A DNA stretch of 64,000 nucleotides from Luteibacter sp. OK325 (GCF_003050935.1 NZ_QAOX01000008.1:62001-126000); one strand, 5' to 3'; shown: positions 24,810 to 35,259, numbered from the stretch's first letter. The notes: generated by a model from the sequence alone, not told the origin. Program-made: numbers and translations.

Positions 24810-26339
24810 TCAATCGTAGGGAATCACCAGTCTCAGGCGATCTTTCCACCCCACCCGGCCCTTTGCCTGGAGCGTGCTGTCAGGCGGCGGCACGTGGCCC
24901 GCGCAGTTGGGGCCGTTGAAGCAGGTGTTCCATCCCGCTTCGTAAATCATGTTGTAGGAGAGCTTCCGACCTTCGTTGCCGCGAAGCGGCAGCTCCCAGA
25001 CGATCTCGTATTGAGGATTCAGCGTGCCAGCCAGCGGCGTCGCCTGCACGAGGCTGCCGTTATGACCGCGTGCGTTGATCCAGCGGTAGATGGCCGGTAC
25101 ATCGGGTGTCCACCGGGTGGCCCGGTAGAATCTGGCGTCGGTGTTGGTCCGCGTCTGCACCAGATGCATTTCCGATTGTGCGGTCTCCGTTGTCGCCTGA
25201 ACCAGGTTGAGGCTGAAGCTCATGTTCGGTGTCGCCTTCCCCATCGTGTCGATGGACACGCCCGCCTGTGCATTGCCACCAACGATGAACCGCTCGGCCC
25301 GGGATACCGTCACTACACCGTCGATAGAGTCGACGGGGTAGAGCGTCCTCAACCTGGGCTGCCGGGGACAACCGAAGAGCTCATCTCCTTCCGGCTCGTC
25401 GCAAACGAACAGTCCCGTCTTCTCCGCGCGGGGGAAGGACGAGTTTATGGGCCACGCCGACACGACGCCGTCGTACTCGATCGGTCCCCAGCCGCTATGA
25501 ATGGACGCGTCGAGTAAGCGTCGAAGCCCACCCCGTGCCGTGTCGTAATAACCTTCCGTGCCGTCCCGGCGCCCGAAGCCACTGCCGCCACCCTCTCCCA
25601 CGGTCTTCGCCCAGAAAACGAACGTCGTCCCATGCGCGTCGATCGGGTCGTTGTTGCGAAGCAGAGCCCACTCGGTGACGAGACTCAACCGCGGCTCGTC
25701 GGTGGCACGAAAGGGCGCAACGGTGAACTGCGGTAACGCGGCGGTGTGCACCGATAGATTGCCGTACTGACACCATCGTCGCAGTTCACGAGAAAAGACA
25801 CGAAATTCATCGCGCCCCGGCACCCTCTGGCCAAACACCGTGGTGGTCATTTTCCGGCGGAAGGCGCGGCAAACGGAGGATGGCGTTGCCGCCGAAAGGT
25901 CGAAGCTCACGTCGAGGGAGCGGCTCGAATTCTCCGTAGACCGAACGGTGCGGGGCGCCGCATCGTCCACCTCGCCACGATCGGACCATGTCCAGCCGTT
26001 CAGGACGGTCAGGCGATGGGACGCATCCGTCGCGTCGAAACCGAAGACACCCATTCCCGCACCGGGGTCCAGCACGATGGTGTTGGCGGTCGGCCATGCG
26101 TAGACGTCATCAGGCTTGAGCACACCAAGCACAGACGAAGCACCGGTCAGGGCCAGGCGCCTCCCTTCGTCCAGCCACGCCTCGATCTTAAGCTCGACTT
26201 CGACGAGGTCGTCGTTATCGTCTACCGTCAGTATCGTCACGCCGACGACACTGGTGTCGTCCTGGGTCATGGCCGGCGCCGGCTGGCAGACCGCTGCGGC
26301 AATCAGCAGCGCGAGCGTGGGGCGCGCGTAAGCTCTCAT
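24810..26339 (-). CDS. Large exported protein of unknown family (509 aa)
   Basis: A Sec signal peptide with cleavage near PAPAMTQ leads into a ~485-residue mature protein rich in short beta-type segments, Asn, Thr and aromatic residues. It has three pairs of Cys (~157 and ~189, ~309 and ~319, ~472 and ~477). The C-terminal third alternates polar strands (ATTETAQSEMHLVQTRT) and aromatic positions in a way that loosely recalls secreted beta-barrel pore-forming toxins of the leukocidin/cytolysin type. That resemblance is an impression from reading and I do not assign it. It is convergent with the phosphodiester-glycosidase gene (6-bp gap). Confidence 0.7.
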   Translation of the reverse strand: MRAYARPTLALLIAAAVCQPAPAMTQDDTSVVGVTILTVDDNDDLVEVELKIEAWLDEGRRLALTGASSVLGVLKPDDVYAWPTANTIVLDPGAGMGVFGFDATDASHRLTVLNGWTWSDRGEVDDAAPRTVRSTENSSRSLDVSFDLSAATPSSVCRAFRRKMTTTVFGQRVPGRDEFRVFSRELRRWCQYGNLSVHTAALPQFTVAPFRATDEPRLSLVTEWALLRNNDPIDAHGTTFVFWAKTVGEGGGSGFGRRDGTEGYYDTARGGLRRLLDASIHSGWGPIEYDGVVSAWPINSSFPRAEKTGLFVCDEPEGDELFGCPRQPRLRTLYPVDSIDGVVTVSRAERFIVGGNAQAGVSIDTMGKATPNMSFSLNLVQATTETAQSEMHLVQTRTNTDARFYRATRWTPDVPAIYRWINARGHNGSLVQATPLAGTLNPQYEIVWELPLRGNEGRKLSYNMIYEAGWNTCFNGPNCAGHVPPPDSTLQAKGRVGWKDRLRLVIPYD

Positions 26340-26436
26340 GGTCGTATCCCTACGTCAGCTCGTTATCGAGCCCGGAGAGCTTCGCGGTTGTGCGTGCGGC
26401 TACCTATCGGGGGCACCCACCGAAGGCTGTCGGCGA

Positions 26437-27567
26437 TCAGCCCAGCATGCGCTCGCAGATAGCCTGGTACAGGTCAGGCAAGCGCTCGAGATCGGCAATC
26501 GACACGCACTCGTCCACCTTGTGGATGGTCGCGTTCACCGGACCCAGCTCGATCACCTCGGCGCCCATGGGAGCGATGAAGCGACCGTCCGACGTGCCGC
26601 CGCCGGTGCTCTGCTGCGGATCGATTCCGCAAAGGTCGCGGCACACACCGACGACGACCTCGCGCAAGTGTCCACCGGGCGTGGCAAGGAAGGGGTGTCC
26701 CGACAGATGCCAGTCCATCGAAAAACTCACGCCGTGCGCGTGAAGGATCGCCTCGGCGCGGTCGCGCAGGTCGTCGGCCGTGCTGGCGGTGGAAAAGCGG
26801 AAGTTGATCAGCGCGACGAGTTCGCCGGGAATGACGTTGTTCGCGCCGGTACCCGAGTTGATGTTGGATACCTGGAACGACGTGGGCGGGAAATCGGCAT
26901 TGCCTTCGTCCCAGCGTTCCGCCGCCAACGCGGCCAACGCCGGCGCGAAGGTGTGGATCGGATTCTTCGCCTTCTCCGGATACGCCACATGACCCTGGAC
27001 ACCATGCACGGTCAACGTGCCCGAGAGAGAGCCACGTCGTCCGACGCGAATGAGGTCGCCAAGCCTTTCCATGGCGGACGGCTCGCCGACCACGCACGCA
27101 TCGATCCGCTGGCCGGTCTTCCCGAAGTGATCGACCACCTCGCGAACACCGTGCAGCGCGACACCTTCCTCATCGCTGGTCAGCAGCAGGCCGACCGTAC
27201 CGTGATGATCCGGATGGTCGACGACGAAACGCTCCAATGCCACGACCATGGCCGCCACCGAGCCTTTCATGTCGGCGGTGCCGCGGCCGTAAAGCAGGCC
27301 ATCGCGCTCGGTCGGTTCGAACGGCGGCGAAGCCCAGTGCTCTTCCGGGCCGGTCGGCACAACATCGGTGTGGCCGAGGAAAGCGAGCACCGTGCCGCCG
27401 GCGCCATGGGTTACCCAGAGGTTATCGACATCGCCAAAGCGCAGGTGTTCGATACGAAAACCCACGGCGGAAAGACGATCCGCGATCAGCGGCAGGCAGC
27501 CGGCATCCTCCGGCGTAACTGAGCGCCGGCGGATGAGATCGCGGGTGAGATCGATGACTGAGGACAT
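26437..27567 (-). CDS. dapE: Succinyl-diaminopimelate desuccinylase
   Basis: 376 residues; hydrolyses N-succinyl-LL-diaminopimelate in the lysine/peptidoglycan pathway. M20 metallopeptidase signatures: GHTDVVPTG, the bridging Asp in GRGTADMKG, the catalytic Glu pair in SDEEG, then VVGEPSAM and the C-terminal [19 protein letters not shown] follows. ATG 27567 lies 13 bases past the arsC-like stop; the longer upstream reading is Ser-rich and lies within that gene. Runs in one transcription unit with dapD, which acts earlier in the same pathway. Confidence 0.96.
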   Translation of the reverse strand: MSSVIDLTRDLIRRRSVTPEDAGCLPLIADRLSAVGFRIEHLRFGDVDNLWVTHGAGGTVLAFLGHTDVVPTGPEEHWASPPFEPTERDGLLYGRGTADMKGSVAAMVVALERFVVDHPDHHGTVGLLLTSDEEGVALHGVREVVDHFGKTGQRIDACVVGEPSAMERLGDLIRVGRRGSLSGTLTVHGVQGHVAYPEKAKNPIHTFAPALAALAAERWDEGNADFPPTSFQVSNINSGTGANNVIPGELVALINFRFSTASTADDLRDRAEAILHAHGVSFSMDWHLSGHPFLATPGGHLREVVVGVCRDLCGIDPQQSTGGGTSDGRFIAPMGAEVIELGPVNATIHKVDECVSIADLERLPDLYQAICERMLG

Positions 27568-27580
27568 GGACTGGCTTGCC

Positions 27581-27934
27581 TTACTTGCCGAAGCGCTTCT
27601 TGAACGCGTTGTCAGTGAAGCCGACGGTGACATCGTCGCCCTCGACCACCACCGGTCGCTTGATCAGCGCCGGGTATTCCTTTAGCAGCAGTGTCCACTC
27701 GGGATCGCTACGCGGGTCCTTGCGCTGCGGCAGTAGCGTGCGCCACGTCGTCGACGCCTTATTGACCAGCTTCTCCCACCCACCGAGCTTCCCGGCCCAC
27801 ACTATCAGTGTCGGCGCCGGCACCGGGTCTGCCCTGTAATCGATGAACTCATGGGCCACGTCGAAACGCGTTAGCCAGTTGCGCGCTTTCTTGCAGGTGT
27901 CGCAGGTGGGAAGGCCGTAGAGGGTGACGGTCAT
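27581..27934 (-). CDS. ArsC/Spx-family reductase-like protein (YffB type)
   Basis: 117 residues from ATG 27934; a GTG at 27940 overlapping the dapD stop (GTGA) is equally possible. The thioredoxin-fold N-terminus has [13 protein letters not shown] with a CXXC, and the C-terminal [16 protein letters not shown] matches the conserved Arg-Pro loop of ArsC-like proteins. The family resembles glutathione-dependent arsenate reductases, but members next to dapE (YffB type) have no proven arsenate role. Its place between dapD and dapE is a widely conserved gammaproteobacterial arrangement. Confidence 0.9.
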   Translation of the reverse strand: MTVTLYGLPTCDTCKKARNWLTRFDVAHEFIDYRADPVPAPTLIVWAGKLGGWEKLVNKASTTWRTLLPQRKDPRSDPEWTLLLKEYPALIKRPVVVEGDDVTVGFTDNAFKKRFGK

Positions 27935-27936
27935 GC

Positions 27937-28770
27937 TCACTCGCCGCTGCGCAGGAGTTCGTTGATGCCGGTCTTCGAGCGGGTCTTCTCGTCGACCTGC
28001 TTGACGATGATCGCAGCGTAGAGGCTGTGGCTTCCGTCCTTCGCAGGCAGGCTGCCGGCGACAACAACGCTGCCCGCCGGAACGCGGCCGTAGCTGACCT
28101 CGCCCGTGGCGCGGTTGTAGATGCGGGTGGACTGGCCGAGGAATACGCCCATGCCGATCACCGAGCCCTTCTCCACCACCACACCCTCGACCACTTCGGA
28201 ACGAGCGCCGATGAAGCAGTTGTCTTCGATGATGGTCGGGTTCGCCTGCAGCGGCTCCAGCACGCCGCCGATACCGACACCGCCACTGAGGTGCACACCA
28301 GCGCCGATCTGCGCACAGGAGCCCACCGTCGCCCAGGTGTCCACCATGCTGCCCGCGCCGACGTAGGCGCCAATGTTGGTGTAGCTGGGCATCAGCACCG
28401 CGTCTTTCGCGATATGGGCGCCACGGCGCACCAGCGCGCCCGGCACGATGCGTGCGCCCAGATTGGCGTACTCCGTGGCGTCGCCATCGGCAAAGCGCAG
28501 CGGCACCTTGTCGAACGCACTGGACGGGCCGCCATCCATGACGCGGTTGCCGTTCATGCGGAAGTACAGCAACACCGCCTTCTTCAGCCAGGCGTTGACG
28601 GTCCAGCCGCCCTCGCCGTCGGGTTCGGCGACACGGCGTTCGCCGGATTCGAGCAGGTTGAGCACCTGGTCGACCGCTTCGCGGAGGCTGCCTTCGATTT
28701 CGTTCTGATTGAGGTCGGCACGACGTTCGAAGGCGTCGTCGATGAGGGACTCAAGCGTTTGCATCTGCAT
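27937..28770 (-). CDS. dapD: 2,3,4,5-tetrahydropyridine-2,6-dicarboxylate N-succinyltransferase
   Basis: 277 residues; transfers succinyl from succinyl-CoA to tetrahydrodipicolinate. The N-terminal helical domain (~1-100) is followed by a left-handed beta-helix with hexapeptide repeats ([50 protein letters not shown]). The motif [20 protein letters not shown] (key part DNCFIGA) is typical. ATG 28770 or 28764 may be used; both overlap the end of glnD (28751), so glnD-dapD-arsC-like-dapE form one overlapping run. Confidence 0.96.
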   Translation of the reverse strand: MQMQTLESLIDDAFERRADLNQNEIEGSLREAVDQVLNLLESGERRVAEPDGEGGWTVNAWLKKAVLLYFRMNGNRVMDGGPSSAFDKVPLRFADGDATEYANLGARIVPGALVRRGAHIAKDAVLMPSYTNIGAYVGAGSMVDTWATVGSCAQIGAGVHLSGGVGIGGVLEPLQANPTIIEDNCFIGARSEVVEGVVVEKGSVIGMGVFLGQSTRIYNRATGEVSYGRVPAGSVVVAGSLPAKDGSHSLYAAIIVKQVDEKTRSKTGINELLRSGE

Positions 28771-31408
28771 TCAAGCTGTTCCTGGGGTTTTCGAAACCGA
28801 TATGACGAAGCAGGCATTCGCGCAGGATCTCACGGCGTTGCGGAGACAGTGGCGCGTTGCTGCGATCGGTAAGTTGGAAGAAATCTTCGACACGCTCGCC
28901 GAACGTCGCGATACGCGCATCATGCACGCGCACCTCGGCTTCGGCCAGCGCCTGGGCGACGGCGGCGAGCAGGCCGGGCCGGTCGGTGCATACCAGGGCA
29001 AGCTGCGTGCGTTCGCCGGCATCGAGGAATTCGATGCGCGGCGCCATCTGGAAGTGACGCAGGTGTCGCGACAGGCTGCGCTTCGGCGGCCCCTGTCCCG
29101 CAGGCTGGTCCAGCGCCCGCAGCATGCGCGTGCGCAGTTCCTCGGCCCTTTGCAGCGACGCCGGCGCCTGCGAGTCCGACTCCAGCAACAGGAAGGTATC
29201 CAGCGCCTTTCCGGTACTCGAAACAAGAATGCGGGCCTCGACGACGGAAAAACGCAGGCGGTCGAGCATGGCGGTGACCGTGGCGAACAGGCCGTCGCGA
29301 TCGGGCGTGTAGATGAAGAGCTCCGTGCTTCCGCGCACGGAGAACGGATGCACCTCCACCAGCGGCATGGCGCCGCGGGCGCGCAGGATCGCCGCGGTCT
29401 GCCAGGCGATCTGTTCGGGGCGATGACGCAGGAAGCTGAGGTCCGGAAATTCCGCCCAGACGCCGGCGATGTCATCGGCGGCCACGTGCTCCGCGACCAG
29501 CATGCCGAGTGCCCGCTCACGCGTTTCGCGCAGGCGTATGCCCGCATGGGCCGGCGGCGTGAGGTCACTGCGCAGGGCGAATCGCGTCGATGTGTAGAGG
29601 TCGGCAAGCAGCCGGTCTTTCCAGGCGTTCCACAGCTTGGGGCTGGTACCGATGATGTCGGCGATCGTCAGCAGGTAGAGATGATCGAGGTGCTCCCAGT
29701 CACCTACCGTGGCACCGAAGCGATGTACCACGTCGGGATCGGTGATGTCCTGGCGCTGCGCCGTCGTGCTCATGAGCAGGTGATGGCGCACCAGCCACGC
29801 GACGAGCTCGATCTCCTCCCCGGGCAGGCCGAGTCGCGCGCAGAACGCGCGCGCGTCCTCTTCACCCAGCTTCGAATGATCTCCGCCCCGGCCCTTTGCG
29901 ATGTCATGGAACAAGGCCGCCAGCAGAAGCAGTTCCGGCTTTTCGACGTGCGGCCAGATTTCACAGGCGATGGGAAAATCGCGCCGCGCGGCAGCATCGG
30001 CGAAGCGGGCCACGTTGCGCAGGACGCGCAGCGTGTGTTCGTCCACCGTGTACACGTGGAACAGGTCGTACTGCATGCGACCGACCACCTTGCCGAACGC
30101 CGGCAGGATCGCGGCGAGCAAGCCATGGCGGTTCATCCGCCACAAGGCTTCCACCGCCGGTGCACCACGCCTGAGCAGCGCCAGGAACGCACTGAGCACC
30201 TGCGCGTCGTCGGCCAGAGATTCGCCGTGCAGCGAAACGGCGTGCTGGATACGGCGCATGGTCTCGGCGGTAAAGCCCGTGATACCCGGTTCGTCGAGGC
30301 GCGCAATGAAAATCTCCACCAGCGAGGCCGGGCGGCGAACGAAGAGCTGCGGATTGCGCAGCGAGATGCGCGATCCGTGGCGCACATAGTCCGTACCCAC
30401 CGGCAACGCCTCGGTGGCGGGATCGAGCATTTCCTCGAAACGCTCGACCAGTTGGGTGCCGGAGCGTTCGATCTGCGTCGCCGCGCGATAGTAGCCCTGC
30501 ATGAACTGTTCGACGCCGAGATTCTTGGCGTGCTCGTCCTCGAAGCCCAGCCGCATGGCGAGCCCGCGCTGGTAGTCGAACAGGAGGCGCTCTTCCGCCC
30601 TGCCCGCTTCCAGGTGGAGGGCATAGCGGTAGCGACGAAGGGTTTCCTCCGCACGGGCCAGCTTGGCGGCCTCGACGGGCTCGAGCAGGCCCTCCGCGAC
30701 CATGTCGTCGAAGTCCGGGGCGTCGGCCAGCCGTCGACCCAGCCAGCGCAGCGCGTCCAGCGTGCGCAGCCCGCCTGGGCCGTCCTTGAGGTTGGGCTCG
30801 AGGTTCTGCGCCGTGTCGTCATAACGCGCATGACGGGCATCGCGCTCGGCAAGCCGCGCGGCCAGGTACTGGCGCGGGGGCCACAGAGCCGGGTCGTCGA
30901 GGATGCCGCGAAGGCTCTCGGCGAGGATCGGCCAGCCGGCCAGACGTCGCGCGTCGAGCAGACTGGTGAAGACGCTGGCGTCGCTGGCGGCCAGCTCACG
31001 ACACTGTTCCACGGTACGTACAGCATGGCCGGGCTTCAGGCCGATATCCCACAGGCAACCGAAGAAGCTCTCCAGCGCACGATGCAAGGCCGGCGAAGTC
31101 TCCGCCACCAGGGCCAGCAGATCCACGTCGGACGCGGGAAAAAGCATGCCGCGGCCGAAGCCGCCGACGGCGAACAGGGCGCCGGCGGCCATATCGCCCA
31201 GACAGGCACCCCAGGCGTGGACGACGATGCGGTCGACAATCTCCGATCGGCGACGGGCGAGCGCCGAGGCGTCTTCACCTTCACGGAAGGCCACGGTAAG
31301 CGACCGGTCGACGTCGCCCAGCAGTTGGCGCAGCGAACGGCGCGCCTCAGGCGATACGCCCGAACGCGGTACGACGGCGGGCAGGCGTGGAAGCGGCGGA
31401 AGCGTCAC
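28751..31408 (-). CDS. glnD: Bifunctional uridylyltransferase/uridylyl-removing enzyme (PII sensor)
   Basis: 885 residues from GTG 31408 (GAGGG 8 bases upstream). It uridylylates PII under nitrogen limitation and reverses this when glutamine is high. Domain order: nucleotidyltransferase with [17 protein letters not shown], a GlnD-specific linker, an HD phosphohydrolase with [17 protein letters not shown], then two ACT domains (starting near [16 protein letters not shown] and [16 protein letters not shown]). The GTG was chosen because upstream ATG readings would lie inside map. It follows map by 29 bases and overlaps dapD. Confidence 0.95.
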   Translation of the reverse strand: MTLPPLPRLPAVVPRSGVSPEARRSLRQLLGDVDRSLTVAFREGEDASALARRRSEIVDRIVVHAWGACLGDMAAGALFAVGGFGRGMLFPASDVDLLALVAETSPALHRALESFFGCLWDIGLKPGHAVRTVEQCRELAASDASVFTSLLDARRLAGWPILAESLRGILDDPALWPPRQYLAARLAERDARHARYDDTAQNLEPNLKDGPGGLRTLDALRWLGRRLADAPDFDDMVAEGLLEPVEAAKLARAEETLRRYRYALHLEAGRAEERLLFDYQRGLAMRLGFEDEHAKNLGVEQFMQGYYRAATQIERSGTQLVERFEEMLDPATEALPVGTDYVRHGSRISLRNPQLFVRRPASLVEIFIARLDEPGITGFTAETMRRIQHAVSLHGESLADDAQVLSAFLALLRRGAPAVEALWRMNRHGLLAAILPAFGKVVGRMQYDLFHVYTVDEHTLRVLRNVARFADAAARRDFPIACEIWPHVEKPELLLLAALFHDIAKGRGGDHSKLGEEDARAFCARLGLPGEEIELVAWLVRHHLLMSTTAQRQDITDPDVVHRFGATVGDWEHLDHLYLLTIADIIGTSPKLWNAWKDRLLADLYTSTRFALRSDLTPPAHAGIRLRETRERALGMLVAEHVAADDIAGVWAEFPDLSFLRHRPEQIAWQTAAILRARGAMPLVEVHPFSVRGSTELFIYTPDRDGLFATVTAMLDRLRFSVVEARILVSSTGKALDTFLLLESDSQAPASLQRAEELRTRMLRALDQPAGQGPPKRSLSRHLRHFQMAPRIEFLDAGERTQLALVCTDRPGLLAAVAQALAEAEVRVHDARIATFGERVEDFFQLTDRSNAPLSPQRREILRECLLRHIGFENPRNSLNADANA

Positions 31409-31437
31409 GTCGGAGCCCTCTGCGGTGGTTTTAAGCG

Positions 31438-32205
31438 TCAGGCGGCGTCCGGCCAGGGGGTCAGGATCTCGAAGCCATCGTCGGTCACGGCGATGGTGTG
31501 CTCCCACTGGGCCGACAGGGAATGGTCCTTGGTGACCACCGTCCAGCCATCGGGCAACGACTTGGTTTGCGGCTTGCCGGCGTTGATCATCGGCTCGATG
31601 GTGAAGGTCATCCCCGGCTTCAGCTCCATGCCCGTGCCGTTACGACCGTAATGAAGTACCTGGGGCTCATCGTGATAGACCTTGCCGATGCCGTGCCCGC
31701 AGTACTCGCGAACCACCGAGAAGCCAGCGGCTTCGGCGTGCTTCTGGATGGCGGCGCCGACGTCGCCCAGCGTGGCGCCCGGCTTCACGGCGCGGATGCC
31801 CTGCATCATCGCCTCGAACGTGGTGTCGACCAGGCGCCTGGCCAGCACGCTGGGCGTGCCGACGAAATACATGCGGCTGGTGTCGCCGTGCCAGCCGTCC
31901 TTGATCACGGTGACGTCGATATTGACGATATCGCCGTCCTTCAGGACCTTGGTCTCGGTCGGAATACCGTGACAGATCACATGGTTGACCGAGGTGCATA
32001 CGGTCTTGGGGAAGCCCCGGTAACCCACGTTGGCGGGGATCGCCTTCTGCACATTCACGATATGGTCGTGGGCAAGACGGTCCAGCTCCTCGGTGGTGAC
32101 ACCGGGCTTGACGTGGGGCACGAGCATCGCCAGCACCTCGGCGGCCAGGCGGCCGGCCTCGCGCATCAGCTGGATCTCTTCGGGGGTCTTCGGTACGACG
32201 GCCAT
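31438..32205 (-). CDS. map: Methionine aminopeptidase, type I
   Basis: 255 residues; removes initiator methionine from nascent proteins. Signatures: the His in VNHVICHGIP, the metal ligands Asp in NIDVTVIKDGWHGDTSRMY (two Asp), His in REYCGHGIG, Glu in TFTIEPMI and the final Glu in SAQWEHTIAV. Map lies back to back with rpsB, the common bacterial arrangement. A purine-rich AGAGAG precedes ATG. The 354-bp divergent space holds both promoters and the rpsB leader. Confidence 0.97.
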   Translation of the reverse strand: MAVVPKTPEEIQLMREAGRLAAEVLAMLVPHVKPGVTTEELDRLAHDHIVNVQKAIPANVGYRGFPKTVCTSVNHVICHGIPTETKVLKDGDIVNIDVTVIKDGWHGDTSRMYFVGTPSVLARRLVDTTFEAMMQGIRAVKPGATLGDVGAAIQKHAEAAGFSVVREYCGHGIGKVYHDEPQVLHYGRNGTGMELKPGMTFTIEPMINAGKPQTKSLPDGWTVVTKDHSLSAQWEHTIAVTDDGFEILTPWPDAA

Positions 32206-32441
32206 GATGGTTCTCTCTTTTCCTTTCGCCCTCAGGGGATTGGGCCTGCCACCCGAGGTGGCGGCGCCCCTGCCGGAAATCCACCCTCGGCTTGCGGCCA
32301 GGCGGGTCCAGAGGCTACAATTAGCGAGTTTTGCTGACCGGCGAAGCCACTTTTACGTGGCCACGGCGGCGATACGAAGCGCGATTGTAACCGTATGGCG
32401 CCAGCATTGGCCCCCACGGGAGCATCGCTTTTAACGCCACA

Positions 32442-32559
32442 CACGCATCGGCACCGCCTTCGGGGTGCCTGGCCCGACAGGGCCGGGTCGAAGCCGGGGA
32501 TGCGTGGAGGTCCCAACCCCCATAGAACCGCTCGATGCGGTTCGCCCAGGAGTAATTCC
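32442..32559 (+). promoter_or_regulatory. Structured 5' leader of rpsB (possible S2-binding/t44-like leader)
   Basis: Directly upstream of rpsB, CACGCATC (32442-32449) can pair with GATGCGTG (32499-32506), enclosing two hairpins: GGCACC/GGTGCC (32450-32469) and GGCCC/GGGCC (32471-32484). A third hairpin GAACCGC/GCGGTTC (32525-32543) sits just before the AGGAG. rpsB leaders in gammaproteobacteria contain an S2-feedback element; position and fold fit, but I could not test it against the family model. The rest of 32206-32441 should hold the map and rpsB promoters, not confidently placed. Confidence 0.5.
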
Positions 32560-33408
32560 ATGGCACAAGTCACCATGCGCGAGATGCTGGAAGCCGGCGT
32601 CCATTTCGGCCACCAGACCCGTTACTGGAACCCCAAGATGGCTCCGTACATCTTCGGCGCCCGCGGCAAGATCCACATCATCAACCTCGAGAAGACGCTT
32701 CCGCTCTTCACCGACGCGATGCATTTCCTCTCGGGCCTGGCCCAGAAGGGCGGCACCGTGCTCTTCGTCGGCACCAAGCGCTCCGCCCGTGAGTCGCTGG
32801 CCGAAGAAGCCGCACGCGCCGGCCAGCCGTTCGTCACCGCCCGCTGGCTCGGCGGCATGCTGACCAACTTCCGCACGGTCAAGCAGTCGGTTGCCCGCCT
32901 GAAGGAACTCGAAGCCGCCGAAACCGACGGTTCGTTCGAGAAGCTGGTCAAGCACGAAGTGCTGGCCCGTCGCCGTGAGCGCGACAAGCTGCAGAATTCG
33001 CTGGGTGGCATCAAGGACATGAATCGTCTGCCGGACGCCCTGTTCATCATCGACATCGGTCACGAAGACATCGCCGTCCAGGAAGCCCGCAAGCTCGGCA
33101 TTCCGGTCGTCGCCGTCGTCGATACCAACTACGACCCGGCCCTTGTCGACTACGCCATCCCGGGTAACGACGACGCTATCCGCGCGATCCAGCTGTACGC
33201 CCGCGCCGCTGCCGACTCGATCCTCGAAGGCAAGGCCGCTTCGCCGAACGCTGCTCGTGGCGATGCCAACGAGTTCGTCGAGCTCGACGAAGAAGGCAAC
33301 CCGGTCGCAAAGGACAACGCCCCGCGCGGCGATCGTCGTGGCGCCCCGGACAAGAAGGGTGCTCCGCGTCGCGAAGGCGGCCGTGACGGTGGTCGTGGCC
33401 GCGCGTAA
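32560..33408 (+). CDS. rpsB: 30S ribosomal protein S2
   Basis: 282 residues from ATG 32560 (AGGAG 8 bases upstream). The core is standard S2: [44 protein letters not shown] and the C-terminal [15 protein letters not shown]. Residues ~235-282 form a low-complexity acidic then Arg/Gly-rich tail ([17 protein letters not shown]), longer than the ~241-residue E. coli protein. It heads the rpsB-tsf pair, with a hairpin in the spacer. Confidence 0.98.
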   Translation: MAQVTMREMLEAGVHFGHQTRYWNPKMAPYIFGARGKIHIINLEKTLPLFTDAMHFLSGLAQKGGTVLFVGTKRSARESLAEEAARAGQPFVTARWLGGMLTNFRTVKQSVARLKELEAAETDGSFEKLVKHEVLARRRERDKLQNSLGGIKDMNRLPDALFIIDIGHEDIAVQEARKLGIPVVAVVDTNYDPALVDYAIPGNDDAIRAIQLYARAAADSILEGKAASPNAARGDANEFVELDEEGNPVAKDNAPRGDRRGAPDKKGAPRREGGRDGGRGRA

Positions 33409-33443
33409 GCGCCCCACCCTGTCGAGCTCTTCCGTTTCATCCG

Positions 33444-33469
33444 GCGCCGCGGCATGTCCGCCGCGGCGC
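33444..33469 (+). promoter_or_regulatory. Strong hairpin between rpsB and tsf
   Basis: GCGCCGCGG (33444-33452) pairs perfectly with CCGCGGCGC (33461-33469) over an 8-base loop. No T-run follows, so it is more likely an mRNA-stabilising or attenuating hairpin that tunes the tsf/rpsB ratio than a full terminator. Confidence 0.6.
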
Positions 33470-33493
33470 TTATCAAAATATTGAGGAATTACC

Positions 33494-34372
33494 ATGGCTG
33501 AGATCACCGCAAGCCTCGTCAAGGAACTGCGCGAGCGTTCCAGCGTCGGCATGATGGAGTGCAAGAAGGCACTCGTCGAAAACAACGGCGACATCGAAGC
33601 GGCGATGGAATGGCTGCGCAAGAATGGCCTCGCCAAGGCCGACAAGAAGGCCGACCGCGTCGCTGCCGAGGGCCTCATCGCCGTCGTGCAGAAGGCCGGC
33701 AAGGCCGTTCTGGTCGAAGTCAACAGCGAAACCGACTTCTCCTCGCGCAACGAACAGTTCATCCAGTTCACCAAGGACGTCGCTAACGTCGCCCTCGAGT
33801 CCGGTGTGACCGACATCGCCGCACTGAACGCCGCCAAGCTCGGCGACGTCACGGTCGAGGAAGGCGCCAAGACGCTCACCCTGACCATCGGCGAGAAGTT
33901 CGAAGTCCGCCGCATGGCCAAGGTCGAGAACGACGGCCCGATCGGCGCGTACTCGCACAGCGGCCGCATCGGCGTGCTCGTCGCGCTCAAGGGCGGCTCG
34001 GACGAGCTGGCCAAGGGCATCGCCATGCACGTCGCCGCGATGAACCCCAAGTTCATCAAGGTTGAAGACGTTCCGGCCGACTACGTCGAGAAGGAAAAGG
34101 ACATCGCGCTGAGCCAGATGTCCGACAAGGAAAAGGCCAAGCCGGCCGACATCCTCGACAAGATCGTCACCGGCAAGATCAACAAGATCCTCGCCGAAGC
34201 GACCCTGGTCGGCCAGCCGTACGTGCTGGACGGTGACATCACCGTCGCCGAAGCCCTGAAGAAGGCCGGTGCCGAAATCGTCACGGTGCAGCGCCTGGCC
34301 GTCGGCGAAGGCATCGAGAAGGTTGTCGACGACTTCGCCGCCGAAGTCATGAAGCAGGCTGGCCTGGCGTAA
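33494..34372 (+). CDS. tsf: Elongation factor Ts
   Basis: 292 residues; nucleotide-exchange factor for EF-Tu. The N-terminal UBA-like domain contains [19 protein letters not shown], followed by the conserved [11 protein letters not shown] loop that contacts EF-Tu, and the dimerisation repeats [21 protein letters not shown] in its parts. TGAGGAATTACC precedes the ATG. Followed directly by a strong terminator, which separates it from pyrH. Confidence 0.98.
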   Translation: MAEITASLVKELRERSSVGMMECKKALVENNGDIEAAMEWLRKNGLAKADKKADRVAAEGLIAVVQKAGKAVLVEVNSETDFSSRNEQFIQFTKDVANVALESGVTDIAALNAAKLGDVTVEEGAKTLTLTIGEKFEVRRMAKVENDGPIGAYSHSGRIGVLVALKGGSDELAKGIAMHVAAMNPKFIKVEDVPADYVEKEKDIALSQMSDKEKAKPADILDKIVTGKINKILAEATLVGQPYVLDGDITVAEALKKAGAEIVTVQRLAVGEGIEKVVDDFAAEVMKQAGLA

Positions 34373-34397
34373 GCCTTTCCTAGCTGGCAGTACCCGA

Positions 34398-34428
34398 AAG
34401 AGCCGCGAGTGATCGCGGCTCTTTTTTT
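34398..34428 (+). terminator. Rho-independent terminator after tsf
   Basis: Perfect 11-bp stem AAGAGCCGCGA / TCGCGGCTCTT with a GTGA tetraloop followed by a run of T. Confidence 0.95.
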
Positions 34429-34435
34429 ATGCCCC

Positions 34436-34458
34436 TGTAGGAGCCGATTCATCGGCGA
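34436..34458 (+). repeat. REP palindrome
   Basis: TGTAGGAGCCGATTCATCGG plus CGA; CCGAT/ATCGG stem. It opens the left half of a large inverted duplication whose right half ends with the REP at 35260-35282. Confidence 0.9.
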
Positions 34459-34543
34459 AAAGCCAACGGAGCGAAGAAGCCGTCTCCGGGGCACTTAGAA
34501 CGGGCTCGCCTCCGGCCTCGCGTGCGCTCGCGTTGCGTCGCAA

Positions 34544-34676
34544 GAGCCGGCGGGTATCACCCTCGGGGCCACGCTGCGGCGTCCCGCGAAGGAGGGCCGC
34601 AAGAGCGGCCGTTTATCTATTGCCCTGCGGGCCGGGCCGGCGACCCACCGGCCCCGAGGATGATACCCGCCAGCTC
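34544..34676. mobile_element. MITE-like 133-bp element with 27-bp terminal inverted repeats
   Basis: The first 27 bases (34544-34570, beginning GAGCCGGCGGGTATCACC) recur inverted at 34650-34676 with 25 of 27 matches. The interior contains a hairpin GGGCCGCAAGAGCGGCC and a G/C-rich segment shared with the 34925-35157 element. Too short to code; mobility is inferred from the matching ends and the second copy. Confidence 0.6.
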
Positions 34677-34738
34677 TTCCCAACCCTGAGGTTCGTGAGG
34701 TCGAGCAACCGCCCGCCATTGGTCGTCCCTGCTGCTCT

Positions 34739-34894
34739 TGTAGGAGCCGATTCATCGGCGAACCCTCAACACAGCAAACGCGAACGAGGCCTTGTGTCGC
34801 ATTTCGCCGGTGGTTCAACCGCCCGCCCCATCACCATAAGGCCTCATTCGCCAACACGATGGCCTGAGGGTTCGCCGATGAATCGGCTCCCACA
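34739..34894 (-). repeat. 156-bp double-REP composite, copy 1
   Basis: Two 23-base REPs face each other (34739-34761 and 34872-34894) around a 110-base spacer. Read on the minus strand it aligns without gaps to 59090-59245, including conserved blocks GAACCCTCAGG, GAGGCCTT, GCGGTTGAACC, GCCTCGTTCGC and TTGAGGGTTCGCC. Confidence 0.85.
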
Positions 34895-34924
34895 AAAACT
34901 GCGAGCCGCGGCGACGCTGGGGGA

Positions 34925-35157
34925 GAGTCGGCGGGTGCCACCCTCGGGGCCGGTAGCGGAGGCGAGGGCTTCGGCTGGATAAGGCCCGCAGGGGGCCGGC
35001 CATGGATGGCCGGTCGTTTTCGCGCGACAGGAGTCGCGTCGAAAACCCCCAGCCGAAGCCCGGCCCGGCCCGAAGGGCAATAAGCAAATGGCCGCTCTTG
35101 CGGCCCTCCCCAGCGGGACGCCGCAGTCGTGGCCCCGAGGGTGGCACCCGCCGGCTC
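34925..35157. mobile_element. MITE-like 233-bp element with the same 27-bp inverted ends
   Basis: Ends at 34925-34951 and 35131-35157 match inverted in 26 of 27 positions and match those of the 133-bp element. The interior has an extra ~100 bases, including a perfect GGCCGGCCATGGATGGCCGG-type hairpin and the pair TTTTCGCGCGAC / GTCGCGTCGAAAA. Relative to the 133-bp copy it lies in inverted orientation, so the whole region folds on itself. Confidence 0.6.
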
Positions 35158-35259
35158 TCGCGACGCAGAGCGAGCAGCCCAACGCAAGGCCGAAGGCGAG
35201 CCTGCCCCTGGAGCGCACCGTAGTGACAAAGGCTGCGACTTCTTTGCTCCGTTGGCTTT

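Noticed and set aside
28709..31651. 980-codon open frame antisense to glnD
   Set aside because: Same high-GC shadow effect; it is Arg/His/Gln-rich, lacks hydrophobic cores, and overlaps glnD and dapD entirely.
34501..35160. Small protein genes within the tsf-pyrH gap
   Set aside because: Open frames there follow the inverted repeats on both strands, lack ribosome-binding sites and change length between the two repeat copies.
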